The notes under the pieces are model-generated. The model was not told where the DNA came from. It saw only the letters and a list, made by a program, of their open reading frames with translations, and searched no databases. From the NCBI GenBank assembly GCA_964643255.1, contig CAZXSM010000069.1, positions 1 through 10,752 of the forward strand: a DNA stretch of 10,752 nucleotides, written 5' to 3'. A program made the position numbers and the translations under genes. Of this stretch, positions 1 to 6,070 are shown piece after piece. The DNA is from JAAYRG01 sp964643255. Lineage in GTDB: Bacteria > Bacillota > Clostridia > Lachnospirales > Lachnospiraceae. Each line of letters begins with the position of its first letter. Within the stretch, counting starts at the first letter, position 1.

Positions 1-35
1 AATTTTATTAACAAACAAAGTACAGTAATTAATCT

Positions 36-43
36 TAGGAGGT
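36..43 (+). promoter_or_regulatory. Strong ribosome binding site of the CoA-disulfide reductase gene
   Basis: TAGGAGGT lies 8 bases before ATG 52 and fixes that start. No convincing -10/-35 pair is visible in the 35 bases upstream, so the promoter is either outside the window or shared with an upstream gene. Confidence 0.8.
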
Positions 44-51
44 AATGTTTC

Positions 52-1749
52 ATGAGTCATAAGAAAATATTAATTGTAGGTGGGGTAGCAGGTGGTGCTT
101 CAGCGGCTACAAGAATTAGAAGGCTAGACGAAAAAGCAGAGATTACTATATATGAAAGAGGATCTCATGTATCCTATTCAAACTGTTCCTTACCGTTTTA
201 TTTAAGTGGAATAGTGGAGGAAAGTGAAGATTTACTGGTTATGACGCCAGAACGTTTTAAAAGTCAATATAATATTACAGTTAAAGTTAGACATGAAGTA
301 AGGAAGATAAATCCTGATACAAAGACTATAGAGATTAATGATCTAGATAAGGATCAGGTATTAGAAGAAAGTTATGATTATCTAATACTTTCACCAGGTG
401 CAAATCCAATTATGCCTAACATTCCTGGTATAGACAAGCCTAATGTGTTTTCTGTTAGAAATGTTCCAGATGTTGTAAATATAAAGAATTATATTGAGGA
501 AAACAAAGCAAAGGATATAGTAGTTGTAGGTGGCGGCTTTATAGGAATAGAAGTAGCTGAAAACTTAGGATTAGCAGGCTATAAGGTAACAATTGTAGAA
601 GCACAAAATCAAATTCTTAACAACTTTGATTATGATGCAGTCCAATTACTTCATAAAGAATTAATGGATAATGGTGTAAGTATTGTACTTGAGGACGGAA
701 TTACAAGTATAGAAGATAAGGAAATCACTCTACAGTCTGGCAAAAAAGTAGCAGCAGACCTTGTTATCATGGCAATAGGAGTAAGGCCAGAGATAAGTCT
801 TGCTAAAGAAGCAGGTTTGGAAATAGGTAAAACAGGCGGAATCAAAGTAAGTCCTAATAATCAAGCAAGCGATCCAAGCATTTATGCAGTAGGCGATGCT
901 ATAGAGGTATACAATAGAATAACTAATGAGCCTACAAGATTCGCAATGGCATTTCCTGCTCAAATGCAGGCACGTAGCACTGCAAACCATATTTATGGTC
1001 ACAATGATAAGAATCCTGGAATAATTGGTTCTATCTGCTTAAAAGTATTTAACTTAAATGCAGCAGCAACTGGTATAAGTGAGAAAGTGGCAAAAGAAAA
1101 AGGAATCCAATATGATTTCTCATATATAATAGCAAGTGATAAAGTTGGATTAATGCCTGATGCAAATCCAATTCATTTGAAACTCTTATTTGAAGTTCCA
1201 ACAGGCCGTATATTAGGCGGACAGGCTATTGGTAAAGGAGATGTAACAAAACGAATTGACGTAATAGCTACCATGATTACTATGAATGGCACTTTAGAAG
1301 ATTTAAAGGACTTAGAACTTTGTTACTCACCAATGTTTAGTACAGCTAAAGATCCAGTTAATACAGCAGCAACAGTTGGTCTAAACTTACTTCATGGTTC
1401 ATTTAAGCAAGTTCCAGTATATAAGGTTCGTGAATTAGTAGAAAACCAGGCAGTAATAATTGATGTAAGAGAAAGAAATGAATTCGCAAATGGACATATT
1501 GTAAATGCAATAAATATTCCTTTAAGTGAATTACGAGAAAATCTGGATAAGATACCAAAAGATAAACCAGTATACCTACACTGTCGTTCCTCTCAAAGAA
1601 GCTATAATGCTTTAAAGGTATTAGAAAGTGAAGGACATAGTGATGTGTATAATATTAGTGGTTCATTCCTTGGAATATCTTTATATGAATACTTTAATGA
1701 TAAAACTAAAGATAGGGAACCAATAGTGACAAAATATAATTTTAATTAA
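52..1749 (+). CDS. CoA-disulfide / persulfide reductase with C-terminal rhodanese domain
   Basis: This 565-residue flavoprotein belongs to the pyridine nucleotide-disulfide oxidoreductase family. The N-terminal FAD-binding glycine motif is at residues 7-18 (IVGGVAGGASAA). The single redox-active cysteine typical of CoA-disulfide reductases is Cys45, in SYSNCSLPFY. A second nucleotide-binding motif for NAD(P)H is at about 156-170 (VVVGGGFIGIEVAE), and the FAD-contacting segment YAVGDA is at 278-283. The dimerisation domain (about 325-450) carries the family motif ELCYSPMFSTAKDPVN. Residues about 456-550 form a rhodanese domain with likely catalytic Cys511 in HCRSSQRS. The same architecture is known from Bacillus CoADR-RHD and from NADH-dependent persulfide reductases. 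The probable role is cytoplasmic reduction of CoA-disulfide, CoA-persulfide or polysulfide with NAD(P)H. Which substrate dominates cannot be read from the sequence, so no gene symbol is given. The length is usual for the fusion and the gene looks intact. Confidence 0.93.
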   Translation: MSHKKILIVGGVAGGASAATRIRRLDEKAEITIYERGSHVSYSNCSLPFYLSGIVEESEDLLVMTPERFKSQYNITVKVRHEVRKINPDTKTIEINDLDKDQVLEESYDYLILSPGANPIMPNIPGIDKPNVFSVRNVPDVVNIKNYIEENKAKDIVVVGGGFIGIEVAENLGLAGYKVTIVEAQNQILNNFDYDAVQLLHKELMDNGVSIVLEDGITSIEDKEITLQSGKKVAADLVIMAIGVRPEISLAKEAGLEIGKTGGIKVSPNNQASDPSIYAVGDAIEVYNRITNEPTRFAMAFPAQMQARSTANHIYGHNDKNPGIIGSICLKVFNLNAAATGISEKVAKEKGIQYDFSYIIASDKVGLMPDANPIHLKLLFEVPTGRILGGQAIGKGDVTKRIDVIATMITMNGTLEDLKDLELCYSPMFSTAKDPVNTAATVGLNLLHGSFKQVPVYKVRELVENQAVIIDVRERNEFANGHIVNAINIPLSELRENLDKIPKDKPVYLHCRSSQRSYNALKVLESEGHSDVYNISGSFLGISLYEYFNDKTKDREPIVTKYNFN

Positions 1750-1769
1750 TTTTTTTAGACCAAAGTCAA

Positions 1770-1798
1770 TTGACATAATTAAACATTTAATGTATGAT
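1770..1798 (+). promoter_or_regulatory. Sigma-A-type promoter for the transglutaminase-like gene
   Basis: A perfect -35 TTGACA (1770-1775) is followed by a 17-base spacer and the -10 TATGAT (1793-1798, 5 of 6 consensus bases). The expected start is near 1805, giving a leader of about 50 bases before ATG 1858. It implies that the gene is transcribed independently of the reductase upstream. Confidence 0.72.
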
Positions 1799-1857
1799 TT
1801 TACAAAACTCACTTCTTATAATAAACAATAAAAGTTAAATAATCAGAGGAAATTCAA

Positions 1858-2865
1858 ATGTTAAAAATGAAAAGGCTAGTAGTAGTCCTTGGATTAATCT
1901 TAATGCTAATTGCACTATATTACATAGATACAAGCACTGTTACAAGTACAGTTACTTATGATAAGGACACCATTACAAAAGAAATATTTTCAGAAGAAGA
2001 ATTTTACAGTTCTTCCTTGCAAGCTTATACATCTGGCCAAGTAGTGGGTTCTAGAAGTAAGCTTAAAAAAGTATTATACGAGGAAATGGTAAATCGTAAC
2101 AATAATATTACCATTAAATATAATGGCTATTATGATCTTGATGGTAGTAATTTTGATAATTTTGTTGAAATGACTGAAGAAGTGATAGAAGAGCTTGTAA
2201 ATGAAGATCATTATCTAATGCATAACGCTAAAAGTTATCAGTGTAATTATCAATATACAGGCAAGCTCAATGAATATATAGCAGAGCTTAATGTAATGTA
2301 TAGGACTACTAAGGAAGAAGAAGATTATGTAGATAGGAGAGTAGATAAAATCTTATCTCAGATAATTACCTCTGATATGGCTACTGTAGATAAGGTGAAA
2401 GCTGTGCATGACTATATTATCAGTAATGTAGCCTATGATTTATCTACAACTAAGTTCACAGCCTATGATGCCCTAGTTTCTGGAAAAGCAGTTTGCCAAG
2501 GATATTCACTCCTAGGTCATAAGATGTTAAATAAATTAGGCATACCTACTAGAATCATTAGTAGCCAAGTAATGAATCATGGATGGAATTTAGTAAATAT
2601 TAATGACAAATGGTTACATTTAGATATGACTTGGGATGATCCTACTCCAGATGAACCAGGTAGAGTTTTATATGAATATTTTCTACTTACTGATGCAGAG
2701 ATTATAGAGGTTGACCAGTATAAAGATATACCTCGTTCATGGACATTTGCAGAATATCCAACTATGGGAGAAGGTTATAATATTGGAAATGTAGAATTTA
2801 CCCTTAAGGAAAACCAACAAGCAAAAGCAAAATTATCCTACGAACAAATGCATATTATATATTAG
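1858..2865 (+). CDS. Membrane-anchored transglutaminase-like (TGc) cysteine protease-fold protein
   Basis: The 335-residue protein begins with a short basic stretch and a hydrophobic segment (about residues 5-22) that reads as a signal anchor or uncleaved signal peptide, so the rest should lie outside the membrane. The C-terminal half carries a transglutaminase-like core. The candidate triad is Cys213 in SGKAVCQGYS, His241 in MNHGWNLV and Asp256 in LHLDMTWDDP. The 'G.C.G.s' and 'H.WN.v...W...D.tWdDp' pattern is typical of the bacterial TGc superfamily. The preceding helix (about 175-200, VDKVKAVHDYIISNVAYD) is the usual lead-in. The region at about 30-170 is Glu-rich and I do not recognise it. 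Such proteins are often cell-surface peptidases or crosslinkers, but substrate and reaction are unknown. ATG 1858 is supported by AGAGGAAA at 1845-1852; Met4 is an alternative. It has its own promoter and is followed by a hairpin terminator. Confidence 0.85.
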   Translation: MLKMKRLVVVLGLILMLIALYYIDTSTVTSTVTYDKDTITKEIFSEEEFYSSSLQAYTSGQVVGSRSKLKKVLYEEMVNRNNNITIKYNGYYDLDGSNFDNFVEMTEEVIEELVNEDHYLMHNAKSYQCNYQYTGKLNEYIAELNVMYRTTKEEEDYVDRRVDKILSQIITSDMATVDKVKAVHDYIISNVAYDLSTTKFTAYDALVSGKAVCQGYSLLGHKMLNKLGIPTRIISSQVMNHGWNLVNINDKWLHLDMTWDDPTPDEPGRVLYEYFLLTDAEIIEVDQYKDIPRSWTFAEYPTMGEGYNIGNVEFTLKENQQAKAKLSYEQMHIIY

Positions 2866-2884
2866 ATAAATTATACTTAAATAA

Positions 2885-2926
2885 AACAAGGAGCCAGAAT
2901 CATAAAAAGGATACCGGCTCCTTGTT
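2885..2926. terminator. Bidirectional intrinsic terminator between convergent genes
   Basis: A perfect 11-bp stem, AACAAGGAGCC (2885-2895) with GGCTCCTTGTT (2916-2926), encloses a 20-base loop. It sits between the convergent transglutaminase-like gene (stop 2865) and the baeRF-like gene (stop at 2946). On the minus strand the stem is followed by a T-rich tail (TTTATTTAAG); the plus-strand tail is weaker (CTATGGCATTATTT). It probably serves both genes and ends the minus-strand transcript more efficiently. Confidence 0.8.
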
Positions 2927-2945
2927 CTATGGCATTATTTAAACT

Positions 2946-4088
2946 CTAGAACCTATATATTGCCGCAGCACCAGTAGAGGTAGGAATTCTGTCTTTTGGA
3001 AGAACTATAACATTTCCTCCATTTTGCATAACTATAGAAACTATATCATTTAATAAATCACCGAATTCTGGATGACTTATATCGCCTATTTCTATACTAC
3101 CAGTAACAGGATTCACCTTACCAGGTATAACTCTATCAGCTTCAACTAAAACCGTATCTACTTTATTAGAAACACTAGCCTTAGCTATATTAGCAATATC
3201 ATCGGAAGCTAAACTTTGAGATCTGGAATTATTAAATCTGTTAATAGCTTCTTTAGTTTTGTTTAAATAAACAGGTTCCATTACCTTCCACATTTCATCT
3301 TTCAATTTATCAACAGTAAAAACATCATAATTAGACCTTATACCATCATCTAATAGATGTGGATTACTAGTTATTTTTCTAAAAAGAGCTTGGTGTTCAG
3401 GCAAGGCTATTAATATTAATGGTAAGCCTGTAGGATTAGAGTAATTGTCTAAAACTACTTTATCTACAAATCTAAAGAATTTCTCAGTATCTGTTTTTAC
3501 TTTTCTGGATTTATCAGCATGTCCGTGATAGGTGCCTTGAGTTCCGCTTCCTCCATATCTTCCTGTTATATAAGTTGAAGAAAAGTCCTCACCTAACACT
3601 TCCCTAATATTATTAGGGATATCATCATCTAAGTCTACTTCATCAACACCATATCTATTACCTTCAAACAAAGTAAATCCTTCTCTGTTTAGTCCTAAGG
3701 CATGGTATCGGTCAGAAGACTGAAAGTTTCTAATCAAAGGTTTAATATAAAAACTATCAGATACAACTACTAGTTCCTTGATAGGTCTGTTTAAGTAATA
3801 GATTATAGCTTGGCCCTCTGCGTACAATATTGCCAGTCCATCAGAGGTATGCATCCACAAGTCTCTATCATTACCTATCTTAATAAACAGATCAATTATT
3901 GGTTGTTTCTCTCTTTTAGGATATTTTTGTTTAAGAGATTTTTCTATTTCCTTAACTAGATTTTTAAACCTTATAGGGTCCTGTTTATTCTCAGGACTGT
4001 GCCTATAGGTTGGTTGATATAGGGAAATAAAAGGTCCTTCAGTTGCGTTAAATAATTCATTAGGGAAGTCATTAACAATTTTATACAT
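2946..4088 (-). CDS. baeRF-like protein (bacterial relative of archaeo-eukaryotic release factor eRF1)
   Basis: The 380-residue soluble protein has the layout I associate with bacterial eRF1-like (baeRF) families. A start segment, PFISLYQPTYRHSPENKQDP (19-38), resembles their 'iSiYlPTh.....qdp.r..nll' opening. A Gly-rich loop at about 177-190 (GRYGGSGTQG then TYHGH) precedes a helix with the pattern 'K.FFR.VDKVVLDN' (203-215). Next comes a hydrophobic strand and loop, LPLILIALPEH (222-232). The C-terminal domain ends in NVIVLPKDRIPTSTGAAAIYRF-type sequence (positions 359-380), matching the L7Ae/eRF1-domain-3-like end of these proteins. Established eRF1 uses a GGQ loop for peptide release; here a GG plus a nearby Gln is seen but not a strict GGQ. 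A ribosome-associated rescue or termination role is an inference from family. There is no signal peptide or membrane segment. The start is supported by GGAGG (complement of 4096-4100). It is a single-gene unit that ends at the shared terminator. Confidence 0.62.
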   Translation of the reverse strand: MYKIVNDFPNELFNATEGPFISLYQPTYRHSPENKQDPIRFKNLVKEIEKSLKQKYPKREKQPIIDLFIKIGNDRDLWMHTSDGLAILYAEGQAIIYYLNRPIKELVVVSDSFYIKPLIRNFQSSDRYHALGLNREGFTLFEGNRYGVDEVDLDDDIPNNIREVLGEDFSSTYITGRYGGSGTQGTYHGHADKSRKVKTDTEKFFRFVDKVVLDNYSNPTGLPLILIALPEHQALFRKITSNPHLLDDGIRSNYDVFTVDKLKDEMWKVMEPVYLNKTKEAINRFNNSRSQSLASDDIANIAKASVSNKVDTVLVEADRVIPGKVNPVTGSIEIGDISHPEFGDLLNDIVSIVMQNGGNVIVLPKDRIPTSTGAAAIYRF

Positions 4089-4141
4089 AGTAAAACCTCC
4101 ATTCCTGTGTTTTGATTTACAGTATAATTATTTATACCTTA

Positions 4142-4170
4142 ATCCTAAATAATAAATGCTTATATGTCAA
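4142..4170 (-). promoter_or_regulatory. Promoter of the baeRF-like gene
   Basis: Read on the minus strand, a perfect -35 TTGACA (4170-4165) is followed by 17 bases and the -10 TAGGAT (4147-4142, 4 of 6). Transcription would begin near 4135, leaving a leader of about 47 bases before the ATG at 4088. Other AT-rich -10-like hexamers lie closer to the gene (TATACT, complement of 4121-4126) but lack a good -35. Confidence 0.55.
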
Positions 4171-4176
4171 TAAGCA
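4157..4176. repeat. Inverted repeat covering the -35 of the baeRF-like gene
   Basis: TGCTTAT (4157-4163) and ATAAGCA (4170-4176) form perfect 7-bp arms around the 6-base centre ATGTCA. The -35 hexamer on the minus strand lies inside. The size and position suit a repressor operator, but arms of this length also occur by chance in AT-rich DNA. Confidence 0.35.
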
Positions 4177-4205
4177 GATTGAAGATGTTAACTTGTTTTC
4201 AACTA

Positions 4206-4235
4206 TTTACTGATTAATATTTAATATGTTAAAAT
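4206..4235 (+). promoter_or_regulatory. Extended -10 promoter for the DUF218 gene
   Basis: The -10 TAAAAT (4230-4235, 5 of 6) is preceded by the extended -10 element TG-T (4227-4229). A fair -35, TTTACT (4206-4211, 4 of 6), lies 18 bases upstream. The leader before ATG 4275 would be about 33 bases and contains GAAAGG at 4261-4266 as ribosome binding site. Confidence 0.5.
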
Positions 4236-4274
4236 AGATAAAAATAATAAAGATATAAAAGAAAGGTTATAAAA

Positions 4275-4862
4275 ATGAAAAATGGAGTTCCCCTTATGAT
4301 AATAAAAATATTAATCATCATATTTACAATATCATTTATAGTAATCGAAGCCTTAATTATTATAAATGGAAACATAAGATATAAAGGTGAAGTTGATTAT
4401 GTAATCATCTTAGGTGCTAAGCTTTATGGAGACCTTCCTTCACCTGCATTAGAAGAAAGGCTAAAAGTAGCTGAGGAATATTTAACTTCTAATCCTGATA
4501 TAAATGTTATAGTATCAGGTGGCAAAGGCCCCGATGAAACTATATCTGAGGCCCAAGCTATGAAAACATATTTAGTTAATAATGGAGTTTCTGAAGATAG
4601 AATAATATTAGAAGATAAATCAACAAGTACTTATGAAAACATTACTTACTCTTTAGATATCATAAAAGAAGAGGATGATCTTAAAAGCCCTCGTATATTA
4701 ATCGCAAGCAACAGCTTTCATATATTTAGGACTAAGCTTATAGCTAATAGTCTAGATGTCAAAGCTTATGGTTTGCCGGCAAAAACACCACCATCTATAC
4801 TTGTACAACAATATATAAGAGAATTCTTCGGGGTGATTAAATTTATTATATTTAGCAAATAA
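4275..4862 (+). CDS. DUF218 (YdcF/SanA/ElyC-type) membrane-anchored protein
   Basis: The 195-residue protein has one N-terminal hydrophobic segment (about residues 8-31) followed by a DUF218 domain. Family landmarks in order: VIILGAKLYGDLPSPALEER (43-62), IVSGGKGPDETISEAQ (79-94) with the conserved Ser-Gly-Gly, EDKSTSTYENITYS (113-126), the usual 'E..S..T.eN' motif, and IASNSFHIFRTKLIA (143-157), where the His-containing strand-turn-helix is characteristic. Relatives include E. coli YdcF, SanA and ElyC, linked to envelope integrity or S-adenosylmethionine binding; the biochemical role remains unsettled, so no function is assigned. The length fits the short SanA-like group. ATG 4275 is preceded by GAAAGG eight bases upstream; Met8 is a less likely start. 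The gene is divergent from the baeRF-like gene and convergent with the MATE gene. Confidence 0.85.
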   Translation: MKNGVPLMIIKILIIIFTISFIVIEALIIINGNIRYKGEVDYVIILGAKLYGDLPSPALEERLKVAEEYLTSNPDINVIVSGGKGPDETISEAQAMKTYLVNNGVSEDRIILEDKSTSTYENITYSLDIIKEEDDLKSPRILIASNSFHIFRTKLIANSLDVKAYGLPAKTPPSILVQQYIREFFGVIKFIIFSK

Positions 4863-4923
4863 GTCTTTCTTTCTAACAATGAATAATAAGTTAAATAAAA
4901 TAGTCGCATATAACTAGACTTAG

Positions 4924-5438
4924 TTAAGCTTTGTTTTCTACAAGTCTAATATTCTTCCAGTCACCTTTTTTCCAGCGAATGGCAAAGAGTACTGCTCGAA
5001 TAATTTCGTCTAGTGCCATACCAATCCATATACCTATTAAACCTAAATTTCCCACTATACCTAACAAATAGCCTACTCCAACTGCAAATACCCACATAAA
5101 AACAATACCAACTGTTGTTGGAAATTTGATATCTCCACATGCCTGTAAGGAACGAACAAAAATTAAATTTGCACATTTTCCTAATTGGAGGAATACTTCT
5201 ATAAGCATAATCTTCTTGCCCAGTTCAAATACTCTTGGGTCCGTTGAAAACAAGCCAAAAAAGAAATCACTAAATATAAATAAGGTTAAAGATATGACTA
5301 TACCAATAAGTACTGAACTTTTTAAGGTTTTTCTAACCACCTTATTTACATCTTCAACCCTTCCCGCACCCATAAGATTTCCTACAACGACTTGGGCAGC
5401 CTGCCCAACTGAATTAGCGTAAAGGAAAGAAAACCAAG
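4924..5438 (-). CDS. MATE-family efflux transporter, C-terminal part (5' end in assembly gap)
   Basis: This is the 3' piece of a multidrug and toxic compound extrusion transporter. The reading frame is open from the gap edge: it begins WFSFLYANSVGQAAQVVVGN and continues through LMGAGRVEDVNKV, a sequence characteristic of the second half of MATE proteins. There follow four membrane-spanning stretches and a basic C-terminal tail. The internal ATG at 5373 is Met within GNLMGAGR and is not a real start. About 170 residues are visible, where a full protein normally has about 440-460. It belongs with the fragment at 5539-5849. The two pieces are in different frames across the 100 Ns, but the N run is probably a placeholder length, so this is not evidence of a frameshift. 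The gene probably encodes an Na+ or H+ coupled drug/metabolite exporter; the substrate is unknown. Confidence 0.85.
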
Positions 5439-5538
5439 NNNNNNNNNNNNNNNNNNNNNNNNNNNNNNNNNNNNNNNNNNNNNNNNNNNNNNNNNNNNNN
5501 NNNNNNNNNNNNNNNNNNNNNNNNNNNNNNNNNNNNNN
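5439..5538. other. Assembly gap of 100 Ns inside the MATE gene
   Basis: Exactly 100 Ns, the conventional placeholder for a scaffold gap of unknown size. The readable MATE pieces total about 273 residues, so a normal member would need roughly 170-185 more residues, meaning about 500-560 real bases here. The 9-mer AAAACCAAG abuts the gap on both sides (5430-5438 and 5539-5547). Confidence 0.95.
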
Positions 5539-5849
5539 AAAACCAAGTTGATTGTAACTGATAAGGTATATATAACTGGTAATTTTTCTCTGTTCTTTGA
5601 ACCTATGTATTGAGAAACTAATATAGTTGTAGCAATACTAATGATATTAAACATAATAAGTAACAGATTAATAATCTGATTAGCATTGCCTATTGCTCCA
5701 ACAGAATTCTCCGAATAACGAGCAATCATCAATTGATCAAAATTACCTACTAACATCATTAAAAGGCTTTCTACAAAAATGGGCCATGTTAAATGAAACA
5801 TTGACATTTGATCCTCATTAATGGATTTGTTTCTGAGTATTTTTTTCAT
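5539..5849 (-). CDS. MATE-family efflux transporter, N-terminal part (3' end in assembly gap)
   Basis: The 5' piece of the MATE transporter gives 103 residues from ATG 5849 to the gap. It starts with a basic cytosolic tail, then LTWPIFVESLLMMLVGNFDQ, the usual first helix of the family. The loop MIARYSENSVGAIGNANQI and second helix follow, then TTILVSQYIGSKNREKLPVI, the typical end of helix 2 and loop, and the first residues of helix 3. The start is supported by AAGAGG eight bases upstream on the minus strand (complement of 5858-5863). A 221-base intergenic region with its own promoter and the upstream terminator separate it from the DUF438 gene, so it is probably monocistronic. Reading on through the Ns as written is meaningless. 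Confidence 0.88.
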
Positions 5850-5905
5850 GTCATCTACCTCTTCTAAGTTAAATTTTAATTTGTGTCTTTATTTTTGCTC
5901 ATAAT

Positions 5906-5918
5906 ATCTATTATAGAT
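5906..5918. repeat. Palindrome overlapping the MATE -10 element
   Basis: ATCTATTATAGAT is a perfect inverted repeat (6-bp arms, one central base). It contains the -10 hexamer of the MATE promoter. A shorter perfect palindrome, ATCTAGAT (5934-5941), overlaps the proposed -35. A local drug-efflux repressor could bind here, but the AT-rich context makes chance possible. Confidence 0.3.
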
Positions 5919-5938
5919 GATTTTTCTTCTTATATCTA
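5910..5938 (-). promoter_or_regulatory. Promoter of the MATE gene
   Basis: On the minus strand TAGATA (5938-5933, 4 of 6 for -35) is followed by 17 bases and a perfect TATAAT (5915-5910). The expected transcription start is near 5903, leaving a leader of about 54 bases. The rest of the 5850-6026 intergenic region shows no other gene. Confidence 0.6.
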
Positions 5939-6026
5939 GATGGTAGCTATAAATTAAGTCAATATGTTGTGTGTTTTCTTATAAAATAAGTTTCTAGAGA
6001 AGTCAAACTTTTGTGACACAGATCAT

Positions 6027-6057
6027 AAAAAAAGAGGAAGAGATTTAGCTCTTCCTC
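6027..6057 (-). terminator. Intrinsic terminator of the DUF438 gene
   Basis: Perfect 9-bp stem GAGGAAGAG (6034-6042) / CTCTTCCTC (6049-6057) with a 6-base loop. On the minus strand it is followed directly by seven Ts (complement of A 6027-6033). It begins 13 bases after the stop codon of the DUF438 gene. This is a textbook rho-independent terminator and separates that gene from MATE. Confidence 0.92.
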
Positions 6058-6070
6058 AAAATAACTATAT

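Noticed and set aside
651..1002. Two minus-strand ORFs opposite the CoA-disulfide reductase gene
   Set aside because: They are shadows of a clearly conserved flavoprotein frame.
4911..4926. Hairpin TAACTA-GACT-TAGTTA between the DUF218 and MATE genes
   Set aside because: A 6-bp AT-rich stem without a clean T tail; too weak to call as a terminator, and it overlaps the MATE stop codon.
4961..5422. Additional ORFs on both strands within the MATE C-terminal region
   Set aside because: They are out-of-frame readings of the MATE helices, rich in Cys, Trp and Tyr or low-complexity sequence, with no supporting start signal.
5382..5538. Continuation of the MATE N-terminal frame through the Ns to a stop at 5382
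   Set aside because: The frame past the gap depends on the arbitrary 100-N length; the true MATE C-terminal frame is a different one.
6012..6027. CRP-like sequence TGTGA-N6-TCATA near the DUF438 terminator
   Set aside because: Only one half-site is good, and it lies over 70 bases upstream of the proposed MATE -35, next to the terminator of another gene.
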